A DNA stretch of 64,000 nt from Gordionus sp. m RMFG-2023 (taxonomy: Eukaryota > Nematomorpha > Gordioida > Chordodea > Parachordodidae), in the NCBI RefSeq assembly GCF_954871325.1, contig NC_088777.1, positions 17,957,366 to 18,021,365 of the forward strand. The letters are read 5' to 3'. This document shows, piece after piece, positions 10,863 to 22,632 of this stretch. The number at the start of each line of letters is the position of its first letter. The first letter of the stretch is position 1. The notes under the pieces are model-generated. The model did not search any database and was not told where the DNA came from. It saw only the letters and a list, made by a program, of their open reading frames with translations. A program made the translations under genes and the position numbers.

Positions 10863-11414
10863 AACTTATAATAGATATCTGTTAGTGTCTATTCATATAT
10901 TATATCTATCCTTAATTACTTTAATTAACAGTACTTCAAGTATTTTTACTATATATTCCAAACATATGAATTTTTTAAGTAATAATTATTATTTTCACCG
11001 ATTTTAGAAAATTTAATATGCTAAGACATAATTATTTATTATTTAAGTTCATAATATGATTTTTGTAGTATATGTCTTAGTAACTCGTAAAATTAAATAA
11101 AATAATTTTGTGAAAATCAAATAATAATTGTGCAAAATCTTCTATGATTTTTCAAAAAAATATAAGGAAAGCAGATAAAATTTTTAGCTCAATTTAAAAT
11201 TTATTTCGATTGAAGAATTTTAAAGAATTCAGGGTTAGGGTTAGAATTAATGTTAACTTACAATAGATATCTGTTAGTGCTATTTCATATATTATATCTT
11301 AAATCAAATAATAATTGTGCAAAATCCTCTATGATTTTTATAAAATATATAAGGAAAGTATATAAAATTTTAAGCTTTTATTAAAATTTATTTTGATTGA
11401 AGAAATTTAAAGCA
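10863..11414 (+). repeat. Linker: L (A) + mini + S, second copy
   Basis: L at 10863-11227, mini at 11228-11254, S at 11255-11414. It matches 6117-6668 at a constant 4746-bp offset, including the GAATTCAGGG end. Confidence 0.9.
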
Positions 11415-11928
11415 TTTAGGGTTAGCATTAGGGTTAGAGATTGGGTTAGGCATAGGATTAGGGTTAGGGTTAGGGTTAGGGTTAGGGTTAGGGTTAGGGT
11501 TACGGTTAGGGTTAGGGTTAATGTTAGGGTTAATATTAGGGTTAGGGTTAGGATTAGGGTTATGGTTAGGGTAATGGGTTAGGATAAGGTTAATGGTTAG
11601 GGTTAGGGTTAAGGTTAAGGTTAGGGTTAGGGTTGAGGTTAGAGATATGGTTAGGGTTATGGTTAGGGTTAAGGTTAGTGTTAGGGTTAGAGTTAAAATT
11701 ACGGTTAGGGTTAATGTTAGGGTTAGGGTTATGGTTAGGGTTAGGGTTAGGTTTAGGGTTAGTGTTAGGGTTAGGGTTAGTGATAAAGTTAGGGTTAAGG
11801 TTAGGGTTAATGTTAGGTTTAGGGTTAGAGTTAGGGTTACTGTTAGGGTTAGGGTTAAGGTTACGGTTAGGGTTAGGGTTAAGGTTAGGGTTATGGTTAA
11901 GGTTAGGGTTAATGTTAGGGTTAGGGTT
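11415..11928 (+). repeat. T-block, second copy, with a 7-copy TTAGGG run
   Basis: Copy of 6669-7194. The perfect run is 7 units (11458-11499), with one extra TTAGGG after TTACGG. The net difference of 12 bp changes the duplication offset from 4746 to 4734. Confidence 0.92.
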
Positions 11929-12959
11929 AACTTATAATAGATATCTGTTAGTGCTTATTCATATATTATATCTATCCTTAATTACTTTAATTAACAGTAC
12001 TTCAAGTAATTTTTACTATATATTTCAAACATATGAATTTTTTAAGTAATATTTATTATTTTCACCGATTTTAGAAAATTTAATATGCTAAGACATATTT
12101 ATTAATTATTTAAGTGCATAATATGATTTTTGTAGTAAATATCTATGTCTTAGTATCTCGTAAAATTAAATAAAATAATTTTGTGAAAATCAAATAATAA
12201 TTGTGCAAAATCTTCTATGATTTTTCAAAAAAATAAAGGGAAAGCATAAAATTTATTTTGATTGAAGAAATCTAAAGCATTTAGGGTTAGCATTAGGGTT
12301 AGAGATAGGGTTAGGGTTAAGGCTAGGGTTACGGTTAGTGTTAAGGTTTAAGTTAATATTAGGGTTAGGGCAAAAGGTAGGGTTAATGTTAAGGTTAGGG
12401 TTAACTTACAATAGATATCTGTTAATGCTATTTCATATATTATATCTATTATTAATTACTATAATTAACAGTACTTCAAGTAATTTTTACTATGTTCCCA
12501 ACATATGAATTTTTTAATTAATATTTATTATTTTCACCGATTTTCGAAAATTTAATATGCCATATTTTATAATTATTTCAGTGCATAATATGATTTTTGT
12601 AGAAATTAGCTTGTCTTAGTATCTCGTAAAATTAAATAAAATAATTTTGTAAAAATCAAATAATAATTGTGCAAAATCTTTTATGATTTTTTAAAAAAAA
12701 TATAAGGAAAGCAGATATAATTTTAGCTTTTTTTAAAATTTATTTCGATTGAAAAAATTTAAAGAATTTAGTGTTAGGGTTAGTGTTAGAGTTAGAATTA
12801 ACTTACAATAGACATCTGTTAGTGGTATTTCATATATTATATCTAAAATCAAATAATAATTGTGCAAAATCCTCTATGATTTTTTAAAAAAATATAAGGA
12901 AAGTATATAAAATATTTAGCTTTTATTGAAATTTATTTTGATTGAAGAAATTTAAAACA
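11929..12959 (+). repeat. Double linker: L (A) + Q-block + L (B) + mini + S, second copy
   Basis: L 11929-12279, Q-block 12280-12402, L (B) 12403-12766, mini 12767-12799, S 12800-12959. One change from the first copy is TTAATATTAGGG for TTAATGTTAGGG in the Q-block. Confidence 0.9.
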
Positions 12960-14764
12960 TTTAGGGTTAGCATTAGGGTTAGAGATAGGGTTAGACATAG
13001 TATTAGGGTTAGGGTTAAGGTTAGGGTTAGGGTTAGGGTTAGAGTTTGGGGTAGGGTTAGGGTTAAGGTTAGGGTTAATGTTAGGGTTAATATTAGGGTT
13101 AGGGTTAGGATTAGGGTTATGGTTAGGGTTAGGGTTTAGGATAGGGAAAATGGTTAGGGTTAGGGTTAGGGTTAGGGTTAGGGTTAAGGTTAGGGTTAGG
13201 GTTAAGGTTAGGGTTAGTGTTAGGGTTGTGGTTGGGGTTAGGGTTAGGGTTAGTGTTAAGGTTAGGGTTAGGGTTAAGGTTAGGGTTAGGGTAAAGGTTA
13301 GGGTTAATGTTAGGGTTAGGGTTAGGGTTAGAGTTAGGGTTACGGTTAGGGTTAGGATTAGGGTTAGGGTTAAGGATAGAGTTAATATTAGGGTTAAGGT
13401 TAATGTTGAGGTTAGGATTATGGTTAGGGTTAAGGTTAATGATAGGGTTAGAGTTAAGATTACTGTTAGGGTTAGGGTTAAGGTTAGGGTTAATGTTAGG
13501 GTTAGGGTTATGGTTAGGGTTAATGTTGTTACGGTTAGGGTTAGGGTTAATGTTAGGGTTAATATTAGGGTTAGGGTTAGGGTTAGGATTAGGGTTAGGG
13601 TTAGGGTTTAGGATAGGGTTAATGGTTAGGGTTAGGGTTAGGGTTAGGGTTAAGGTTAGTGTTAGGGTTGGGTTAGTGTTAGGGTTAGGGTTGGGGTTAG
13701 GGTTAGGGTTAGTGTTAAGGTTAGGGTTAGGGTTAAGGTTAGGGTTAGGGTTAAGGTTAGGGTTAATGTTAGGCTTAGGGTTAGGGTTAGAGTTAGGGTT
13801 ACGGTTGGGGTTAGGATTAGGGTTAGGGTTAAGGATAGAGTTAATGTTAGGGTTAAGGTTAGGGTTGAGGTTTAGATTATGGTTAGGGTTAAGGTTAGGA
13901 TTACGGTTAGAGTTAAGATTACGGTTAGGGTTAGGGTTAAGGTTAGGGTTAGGGTTATGGTTAGGGTTAGGGTTTTGTTTATAGTTAGTGTTAGGGTTAG
14001 GGTTAGTGATAACGTTAGGGTTAAGGTTAGGGTTAATGTTAGGGTTAGGGTTAGAGTTAGGGTTACGGTTAGGGTTAGGGTTAAGGTTAGGGTTAGAGTT
14101 AAGATTACGGTTAGTGTTAGGTTTAGGGTAAAGGTTAGTGTTAATGTTAGGGTTATGGTTAGGGTTATGGTTAGGGTTAAGGGGGTTAGGTTTAGGGTTA
14201 GTGTTAGGGTTAGGGTTAAGGTTAGGGTTAATGTTAGGGTTAGAGTTAGGATTACGGTTAGGGTTAGGGTTAAGGTTAGGGTTAAGGTTAGGGTTAGGTT
14301 TAGTGTTAGGGTTAGGGTTAAGGTTAAGGTTAGGGTTATGGTTAAGGTTAGGGTTAATGTTTGGGTTAATATTAGGGTTAGGGTTAGGATTAGGGTTATG
14401 GTTAGGGTAAAGGGTTAGGATAAGGTTAATGGTTAGGGTTAGGGTTAAGGTTAAGGTTAGGGTTAGGGTTGAGGTTAGGGATATGGTTAGGGTTATGGTT
14501 AGGGTTAAGGTTAGGGTTAGGGTTAGAGTTAAAATTACGGTTAGGGTTAAGGTTAGGGTTAGGGTTATGGTTAGGGTTAGGGTTAGGTTTAGGGTTAGTG
14601 TTAGGGTTAGGGTTAGTGATAAAGTTAGGGTTAAGGTTAGGGTTAATGTTAGGTTTAGGGTTAGAGTTAGGGTTACTGTTAGGGTTAGGGTTAAGGTTAC
14701 GGTTAGGGTTAGGGTTAAGGTTAGGGTTATGGTTAAGGTTAGGGTTAATGTTAGGGTTAGGGTT
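12960..14764 (+). repeat. T-block, 1.8 kb, second copy of 8226 onward
   Basis: It matches 8226-9956 at offset 4734 and then runs on regularly through K, TTACTG and the ATGGTTAAGG tail, where the first copy is interrupted. Two homologous subunits inside it (GTTGGGG regions near 13230 and 13691) are about 0.46 kb apart. Confidence 0.92.
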
Positions 14765-15323
14765 AACTTATAATAGATATCTGTTAATGCTATTTCATAT
14801 ATTATATCTATTATTAATTACTATAATTAACAGTACTTCAAGTAATTTTTACTATGTTCCCAACATATGAATTTTTTAATTAATATTTATTATTTTCACC
14901 GATTTTCGAAAATTTAATATGCCATATTTTATAATTATTTCAGTGCATAATATGATTTTTGTAGAAATTAGCTATGTCTTAGTATCTCGTAAAATTAAAT
15001 AAAATAATTTTGTAAAAATCAAATAATAATTGTGCAAAATCTTTTATGATTTTTTAAAAAAAATATAAGGAAAGCAGATATAATTTTTAGCTTTTTTTAA
15101 AATTTATTTCGATTGAAAAAATTTAAAGAATTTAGTGTTAGGGTTAGTGTTAGAGTTAGAATTAACTTACAATAGACATCTGTTAGTGGTATTTCATATA
15201 TTATATCTAAAATCAAATAATAATTGTGCAAAATCCTCTATGATTTTTTAAAAAAATATAAGGAAAGTATATAAAATATTTAGCTTTTATTGAAATTTAT
15301 TTTGATTGAAGAAATTTAAAACA
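14765..15323 (+). repeat. Linker: L (A/B chimera) + mini + S
   Basis: L at 14765-15130 starts with AACTTATAATAG as in type A but reads GTTAATGCTATTTC and is type B from there on. Mini at 15131-15163 (TTAGTG start), S at 15164-15323 ending TTTAAAACA. Confidence 0.9.
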
Positions 15324-16669
15324 TTTAGGGTTAGCATTAGGGTTAGAGATAGGGTTAGACATAGTATTAGGGTTAGGGTTAAGGTTAGGGTTAGGGTTAG
15401 GGTTAGAGTTTGGGGTAGGGTTAGGGTTAAGGTTAGGGTTAATGTTAGGGTTAATATTAGGGTTAGGGTTAGGATTAGGGTTATGGTTAGGGTTAGGGTT
15501 TAGGATAGGGAAAATGGTTAGGGTTAGGGTTAGGGTTAGGGTTAGGGTTAAGGTTAGGGTTAGGGTTAAGGTTAGGGTTAGTGTTAGGGTTGTGGTTGGG
15601 GTTAGGGTTAGGGTTAGTGTTAAGGTTAGGGTTAGGGTTAAGGTTAGGGTTAGGGTTAAGGTTAGGGTTAATGTTAGGCTTAGGGTTAGGGTTAGAGTTA
15701 GGGTTACGGTTGGGGTTAGGATTAGGGTTAGGGTTAAGGATAGAGTTAATGTTAGGGTTAAGGTTAGGGTTGAGGTTTAGATTATGGTTAGGGTTAAGGT
15801 TAGGATTACGGTTAGAGTTAAGATTACGGTTAGGGTTAGGGTTAAGGTTAGGGTTAGGGTTATGGTTAGGGTTAGGGTTTTGTTTATAGTTAGTGTTAGG
15901 GTTAGGGTTAGTGATAACGTTAGGGTTAAGGTTAGGGTTAATGTTAGGGTTAGGGTTAGAGTTAGGGTTACGGTTAGGGTTAGGGTTAAGGTTAGGATTA
16001 GAGTTAAGATTACGGTTAGTGTTAGGTTTAGGGTAAAGGTTAGTGTTAATGTTAGGGTTATGGTTAGGGTTATGGTTAGGGTTAAGGGGGTTAGGTTTAG
16101 GGTTAGTGTTAGGGTTAGGGTTAAGGTTAGGGTTAATGTTAGGGTTAGAGTTAGGATTACGGTTAGGGTTAGGGTTAAGGTTAGGGTTAAGGTTAGGGTT
16201 AGGTTTAGTGTTAGGGTTAGGGTTAAGGTTAAGGTTAGGGTTATGGTTAAGGTTAGGGTTAATGTTTGGGTTAATATTAGGGTTAGGGTTAGGATTAGGG
16301 TTATGGTTAGGGTAAAGGGTTAGGATAAGGTTAATGGTTAGGGTTAGGGTTAAGGTTAAGGTTAGGGTTAGGGTTGAGGTTAGGGATATGGTTAGGGTTA
16401 TGGTTAGGGTTAAGGTTAGGGTTAGGGTTAGAGTTAAAATTACGGTTAGGGTTAAGGTTAGGGTTAGGGTTATGGTTAGGGTTAGGGTTAGGTTTAGGGT
16501 TAGTGTTAGGGTTAGGGTTAGTGATAAAGTTAGGGTTAAGGTTAGGGTTAATGTTAGGTTTAGGGTTAGAGTTAGGGTTACTGTTAGGGTTAGGGTTAAG
16601 GTTACGGTTAGGGTTAGGGTTAAGGTTAGGGTTATGGTTAAGGTTAGGGTTAATGTTAGGGTTAGGGTT
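15324..16669 (+). repeat. T-block, third partial copy, 459 bp shorter
   Basis: It matches 12978 onward at offset 2364 and then, after the GTTGTGGTTGGGG region, at offset 1905. One of the two homologous subunits of the 12960 block is therefore gone. The rest, including AAGGGGGTTAGG and the tail, matches closely. Confidence 0.92.
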
Positions 16670-17034
16670 AACTTATAATAGATATCTGTTAATGCTATTT
16701 CATATATTATATCTATTATTAATTACTATAATTAACAGTACTTCAAGTAATTTTTACTATGTTCCCAACATATGAATTTTTTAATTAATATTTATTATTT
16801 TCACCGATTTTCGAAAATTTAATATGCCATATTTTATAATTATTTCAGTGCATAATATGATTTTTGTAGAAATTAGCTATGTCTTAGTATCTCGTAAACT
16901 TAAATAAAATAATTTTGTAAAAATCAAATAATAATTGTGCAAAATCTTTTATGATTTTTTAAAAAAAATATAAGGAAAGCAGATAAAATTTTAGCTTTTT
17001 TTAAAATTTATTTCGATTGAAGAAATTTAAAGAA
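16670..17034 (+). repeat. L-spacer (A/B chimera) joined directly to a T-block
   Basis: Left end as in the spacer at 14765. Its right end AAGAATTTAGGG runs straight into H, without mini-block or S. CGTAAACTTAAAT gives one mismatch in the second inverted repeat. Confidence 0.88.
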
Positions 17035-18700
17035 TTTAGGGTTAGCATTAGGGTTAGAGATAGGGTTAGGCATAGGATTAGGGTTAGGGTTAAGGTTAAA
17101 GTTAGGGTTAGAGTTTGGGGTAGGGTTAGGGTTACGGTTAGGGTTATGGTTAGGGTATGGTTTAGGGTTAGTATTAGGGTTAAGGTTTAGGTTAGGGTTA
17201 GGGTTAGGGTTAGGGTTAGGGTTAGGGTTAGGGTTAGGGTTAGGGTTAGGGTTAGGGTTAGAGTTAGGGTTACGGTTAGGGTTAGGATTAGGGTTAGGGT
17301 TAAGGATAGAGTTAATATTAGGGTTAAGGTTAATGTTGAGGTTAGGATTATGGTTAGGGTTAAGGTTAATGTTAGGGTTAGAGTTAAGATTACTGTTAGG
17401 GTTAGGGTTAAGGTTAGGGTTAATGTTAGGGTTAGGGTTATGGTTAGGGTTAATGTTGTTACGGTTAGGGTTAGGGTTAATGTTAGGGTTAATATTAGGG
17501 TTAGGGTTAGGGTTAGGATTAGGGTTAGGGTTAGGGTTTAGGATAGGGTTAATGGTTAGGGTTAGGGTTAGGGTTAGGGTTAAGGTTAGTGTTAGGGTTG
17601 GGTTAGTGTTAGGGTTAGGGTTGGGGTTAGGGTTAGGGTTAGTGTTAAGGTTAGGGTTAGGGTTAAGGTTAGGGTTAGGGTTAAGGTTAGGGTTAATGTT
17701 AGGCTTAGGGTTAGGGTTAGAGTTAGGGTTACGGTTGGGGTTAGGATTAGGGTTAGGGTTAAGGATAGAGTTAATGTTAGGGTTAAGGTTAGGGTTGAGG
17801 TTTAGATTATGGTTAGGGTTAAGGTTAGGATTACGGTTAGAGTTAAGATTACGGTTAGGGTTAGGGTTAAGGTTAGGGTTAGGGTTATGGTTAGGGTTAG
17901 GGTTTTGTTTATAGTTAGTGTTAGGGTTAGGGTTAGTGATAACGTTAGGGTTAAGGTTAGGGTTAATGTTAGGGTTAGGGTTAGAGTTAGGGTTACGGTT
18001 AGGGTTAGGGTTAAGGTTAGGGTTAGAGTTAAGATTACGGTTAGTGTTAGGTTTAGGGTAAAGGTTAGTGTTAATGTTAGGGTTATGGTTAGGGTTATGG
18101 TTAGGGTTAAGGGGGTTAGGTTTAGGGTTAGTGTTAGGGTTAGGGTTAAGGTTAGGGTTAATGTTAGGGTTAGAGTTAGGATTACGGTTAGGGTTAGGGT
18201 TAAGGTTAGGGTTAAGGTTAGGGTTAGGTTTAGTGTTAGGGTTAGGGTTAAGGTTAAGGTTAGGGTTATGGTTAAGGTTAGGGTTAATGTTTGGGTTAAT
18301 ATTAGGGTTAGGGTTAGGATTAGGGTTATGGTTAGGGTAAAGGGTTAGGATAAGGTTAATGGTTAGGGTTAGGGTTAAGGTTAAGGTTAGGGTTAGGGTT
18401 GAGGTTAGGGATATGGTTAGGGTTATGGTTAGGGTTAAGGTTAGGGTTAGGGTTAGAGTTAAAATTACGGTTAGGGTTAAGGTTAGGGTTAGGGTTATGG
18501 TTAGGGTTAGGGTTAGGTTTAGGGTTAGTGTTAGGGTTAGGGTTAGTGATAAAGTTAGGGTTAAGGTTAGGGTTAATGTTAGGTTTATGGTTAGAGTTAG
18601 GGTTACTGTTAGGGTTAGGGTTAAGGTTACGGTTAGGGTTAGGGTTAAGGTTAGGGTTAGGGTTATGGTTAAGGTTAGGGTTAATGTTAGGGTTAGGGTT
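17035..18700 (+). repeat. T-block, fourth partial copy, with the 11-copy TTAGGG run
   Basis: The left part, to about 17190, has H, W and GGGTATGGTTTAGGG and matches the block at 19066. A perfect run of 11 TTAGGG units spans 17192-17257. From there it follows the 12960 block (offset about 3930) to the tail. It looks like a hybrid of two block types joined in the run. Confidence 0.92.
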
Positions 18701-19065
18701 AACTTATAATAGATATCTGTTAATGCTATTTCATATATTATATCTATTATTAATTACTATAATTAACAGTACTTCAAGTAATTTTTACTATGTTCCCAAC
18801 ATATGAATTTTTTAATTAATATTTATTATTTTCACCGATTTTTGAAAATTTAATATGCCATATTTTATAATTATTTCAGTGCATAATATGATTTTTGTAG
18901 AAATTAGCTATGTCTTAGTATCTCGTAAACTTAAATAAAATAATTTTGTAAAAATCAAATAATAATTGTGCAAAATCTTTTATGATTTTTTAAAAAAAAT
19001 ATAAGGAAAGCAGATAAAATTTTAGCTTTTTTTAAAATTTATTTCGATTGAAGAAATTTAAAGAA
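18701..19065 (+). repeat. L-spacer (A/B chimera) joined directly to a T-block
   Basis: Nearly identical to 16670-17034 (GATTTTTGAAAA for GATTTTCGAAAA). Again there is no mini-block or S before the next block. Confidence 0.88.
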
Positions 19066-19266
19066 TTTAGGGTTAGCATTAGGGTTAGAGATAGGGTTAG
19101 GCATAGGATTAGGGTTAGGGTTAAGGTTAAAGTTAGGGTTAGAGTTTGGGGTAATGTTAGGGTTACGGTTAGGGTTATGGTTAGGGTATGGTTTAGGGTT
19201 AGTATTAGGGTTAAGGTTTAGGTTAGGGTTATGGTTAAGGTTAGGGTTAATGTTAGAGTTAGGGTT
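19066..19266 (+). repeat. Short T-block (201 bp)
   Basis: H, a W variant (GAGTTTGGGGTAATG) and GGGTATGGTTTAGGG, then directly the tail ATGGTTAAGGTTAGGG. The middle of a normal block (N, D, C, K) is missing. It is followed by an L-spacer that starts AACTTATCATAG. Confidence 0.9.
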
Positions 19267-20512
19267 AACTTATCATAGATATCTGTTAGTGCTTATTCAT
19301 ATATTATATCTATCCTTAATTACTTTAATTAACAGTTCTTCAAGTAATTTTTACTATATATTCCAAACATATGAATTTTTTAAGTAATATTTATTATTTT
19401 CACCGATTTTAGAAAATTTAATATGCTAAGACATATTTATTAATTATTTAAGTGCATAATATGATTTTTGTAGTAAATATCTATATCTTAGTAACTCGTA
19501 AAATTAAATAAAATAATTTTTGTGAAAATCAAATAATAATTGTGCAAAATCTTCTATGATTTTTCAAAAAAATATAAGGAAAGCAGATAAAATTTTTAGC
19601 TTAATTTAAAATTTATTTCGATTGAAGAAATTTAAAGCATTTAGGGTTAGGGTTAGGGTTAGCGTTAGGGTTAACTTACAATAGATATCTGTTAGTGCTA
19701 TTTCATATATTTTATCTAAAATCAAATAATAATTGTGCAAAATCTTCTATGATTTTTTAAAAAAATATAAGGAAAGCATATCAAATTTTAAGCTTTTATT
19801 AAAATTTATTTTGATTGAAGAAATTTAAAGCATTTAGGCTTAGCATTAGGGTTAGAGATAGGGTTAGGGTTAAGGCTAGGGTTACGGTTAGTGTTAAGGT
19901 TTAAGTTAATGTTAGGGTTAGGGCAAAAGGTAGGGTTAATGTTAAGGTTAGGGTTAACTTACAATAATCTGTTAATGCTATTTCATATATTATATCTATT
20001 ATTAATTACTATAATTAACAGTACTTCAAGTAATTTTTACTATGTTCCCAACATATGAATTTTTAAATTAATATTGATTATTTTCACCGATTTTAGAAAA
20101 TTTAATATCCAACATATTTTATAATTATTTCAATGCATAATATGATTTTTGTAGAAATTAGCTATGTCTTAGTATCTCGTAAAATTAAAAAAAATAATTT
20201 TGTAAAAATCAAATAATAATTGTGCAAAATCCTTTATGATTTTTTAAAAAAAATATAAGGAAAGCAGATAAAATTTTAGCTTTTTTTAAAATTTATTTCG
20301 ATTGGAGAAATTTAAAGAATTTAGTGTTAGGGTTAGGGTTAGAGTTAGGGTTAACTTACAATAGACATCTGTAAGTGCTATTTCATATATTATATCTAAA
20401 ATCAAATAATAATTGTGCAAAATCCTCTATGATTTTTTAAAAAAATATAAGGAAAGTATATAAAATATTTAGCTTTTATTAAAATTTATTTTGATTGAAG
20501 AAATTTAAAGCA
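19267..20512 (+). repeat. Double linker: L (A) + mini + S + Q-block + L (B) + mini + S
   Basis: L 19267-19639 (ATCATAG start), mini 19640-19672 with TTAGCG, S 19673-19832, Q-block 19833-19955 (H start reads GGCTTAGCATT), L (B) 19956-20319 lacking GATA at its left (CAATAATCTG), mini 20320-20352, S 20353-20512. Confidence 0.9.
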
Positions 20513-22632
20513 TTTAGGGTTAGCATTAGGGTTAGAGATAGGGTTAGGCATAGGATTAGGGTTAGGGTTAAGGTTAAAGTTAGGGTTAGAGTTTGGGGTA
20601 GGGTTAGGGTTAAGGTTAGGGTTAATGTTAGGGTTAATATTAGGGTTAGGGTTAGGATTAAGGTTATGGTTAGGGTTAAGGTTTAGGATAGGGTTAATGG
20701 TTAGGGTTAGGGTTAAGGTTAGGATTAGGGTTAAGCTTAGGGTTAGTGTTAGGGTTGGGATTGGGGTTAGGGTTAGGGTTAGTGTTAAGGTTAGGGTTAG
20801 GGTTAAGGTTAGGGTTAGAGTTAAGGTTAGGGTTAATGTTAGGGTTAGGGTTAGGGTTAAAGTTAGGGTTACGGTTAGGGTTAGGATTAGGGTTAGGGTT
20901 AAGGATAGAGTTAATGTTAGGGTTAAGGTTAAGGTTAAGGTTAAGGTTGAGGTTAGTATTATGGTTAGGGTTAAGGTTAGGGTTAGGGTTAGAGTTAAGA
21001 TTACTGTTAGGGTTAATGTTAGGGATAGGGTTATGTTTAGGGTTAGGGTTAGGTTTAGGGTTAGTGTTAAGGTTAGGGTTAGTGATAAAGTTAGGGTTAA
21101 GGTTAGGGTTAATGTTAGGGTTAGGGTTAGAGTTAGGGTTAGGGTTAGGGTTACGGTTAGGGTTAGGGTTATGGTTAGTGTATGGGTATGGTTTATGGTT
21201 AGTGTTAAGGTTAGGGTTAGGGTTAAGGTTAGGGTTAGTGTTAGGGTTGGGGTTGGGGTTAGGGTTAGGGTTAGGGTTAGTGTTAAGGTTAGGGTTAAGG
21301 TTAGGGTTAGGGTTAAGGTTAGGGTTAATGTTAGGGTTAGGGTTAGAGTTAGGGTTACGGTTAGGGTTAGGATTAGGGTTAGGGTTAAGGATAGAGTTAA
21401 TGTTAGGGTTAGTTAAGGTTGAGGTTAGGATTATGGTTAGGGTTAAGGTTAGGGTTAGGGTTAGAGTTAAGATTACTGTTAGGGGTTAGGGTTAATGTTA
21501 GGGTTAGGGTTATGTTTAGGGTTAGGTTTAGGGTTAGTGTTAAGGTTAGGGTTAGTGATAAAGTTAGGGTTAAGGTTAGGGTTAATGTTAGGGTTAGGGT
21601 TAGAGTTAGGGTTAGGGTTAGGGTTACGGTTAGGGTTAGGGTTATGGTTAGGGTATGGTTTATGGTTAGGGTTAAGGTTAGGGTTAGGGTTAAGGTTAGG
21701 GTTAGTGTTAGGGTTGGGGTTGGGGTTAGGGTTAGGGTTAGTGTTAAGGTTAGGGTTAAGGTTAGGGTTAGGGTTAAGGTTAGGGTTAATGTTAGGGTTA
21801 GGGTTAGGGTTAGAGTTAGGGTTACGGTTAGGGTTAGGATTAGGGTTAGGATTAGGGTTAGGGTTAAGGATAGAGTTATTGTTAGGGTTAAGGTTAAGGT
21901 TGTGGTTAGGATTATGGTTAGGGTTAAGGTTAGGGTTAGGGTAGGAGTTAAGATTACTGTTAGGGTTAGGGTAAGGTTAGGGTTAATGTTAGGGTTAGGG
22001 TTATGGTTAGGGTTAGGGTTAGGTTTAGGGTTAGTGTTAAGGTTAGGGTTAGTGATAAAGTTAGGGTTAAGGTTAGTGTTAATGTTAGGGTTAGGGTTAG
22101 AGTTAGGGTTAGGGTTAGGGTTCGGGTTAGGGTTAGGGTTAGGATTAGGGTTAGGGTTAGGATTAGGGTTATGGTTAGGGTTAGGGTTTAGGATAGGGTT
22201 AATGGTTAGGGTTAGGGTTAGGGTTAGGGTTAAGTAGGGTTAGTGTTAGGGTTGGGGTTAGGGTTAGGGTTAGTGTTAAAGTTAGGGTTAGGGTTAAGGT
22301 TAGGGTTAGGGTTAAGGTTAGGGTTAATGTTAGGGTTAGGGTTAGGGTTAGAGTTAGGGTTACGGTTAGGGTTAGGGTTAGGGTTAAGGATAGAGTTAAT
22401 GTTAGGGTTAAGGTTAAGGTTGAGGTTAGGATTATGGTTAGGGTTAAGGTTAGGGTTAGGGTTAGAGTTAAGATTACTGTTAGAGGTTAGGGTTAATGTT
22501 AGGGTTATGTTTAGGGTTAGGGTTAGGTTTAGGGTTAGTGTTAAGGTTAGGGTTAGTGATAAAGTTAGGGTTAAGGTTAGGGTTAATGTTAGGGTTAGGG
22601 TTAATGTTAGGGTTAGGGTTAGAGTTAGGGTT
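20513..22632 (+). repeat. T-block, 2.1 kb, four internal passes of ~0.5 kb
   Basis: After H, W and N the block repeats a D-C-K cycle. GATAAAG of K starts at 21084, 21557, 22054 and 22558, spacings of 473, 497 and 504 bp. Two passes include GGGTATGGTTTATGG or GTATGGGTATGG. GAGTTAAGATTACTG marks C in each pass. This is higher-order structure within one block. Confidence 0.93.

Larger units (their letters stand above)
9957..14690 (+). repeat. 4.73 kb segmental duplication, copy 2
   Basis: Head-to-tail copy of 5211-9956. The left junction sits in GGTTAAAG, present in both parents. One TTAGG pentamer at the junction slips the hexamer register. Confidence 0.92.
14765..16669 (+). repeat. 1.9 kb partial repeat of 12403-14764
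   Basis: L + mini + S + T-block, with 459 bp missing inside the T-block. Confidence 0.88.
16670..18700 (+). repeat. 2.0 kb partial repeat with hybrid T-block
   Basis: The spacer matches 14765 and the right three quarters match 13330-14764. The left part of the T-block comes from the 19066 type. The offset to the 14765 unit is 2025 bp in the shared right part. Confidence 0.86.

Noticed and set aside
17192-17257. A true telomere cap
   Set aside because: Runs are at most 11 units and are flanked on both sides by variant arrays and spacers.
19154-19387. Conserved C-terminal run ending in Tyr-Glu-Phe-Phe-Lys
   Set aside because: It is the left part of the L-spacer read in the Leu-Gly frame. Its conservation follows from the spacer being duplicated DNA.
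20495-20686. Recurrent frames beginning Met-Lys-Lys-Phe-Lys-Ala-Phe-Arg
   Set aside because: The start codon is TTG in the right end of the spacer, so the conserved start is just conserved spacer sequence running into H.
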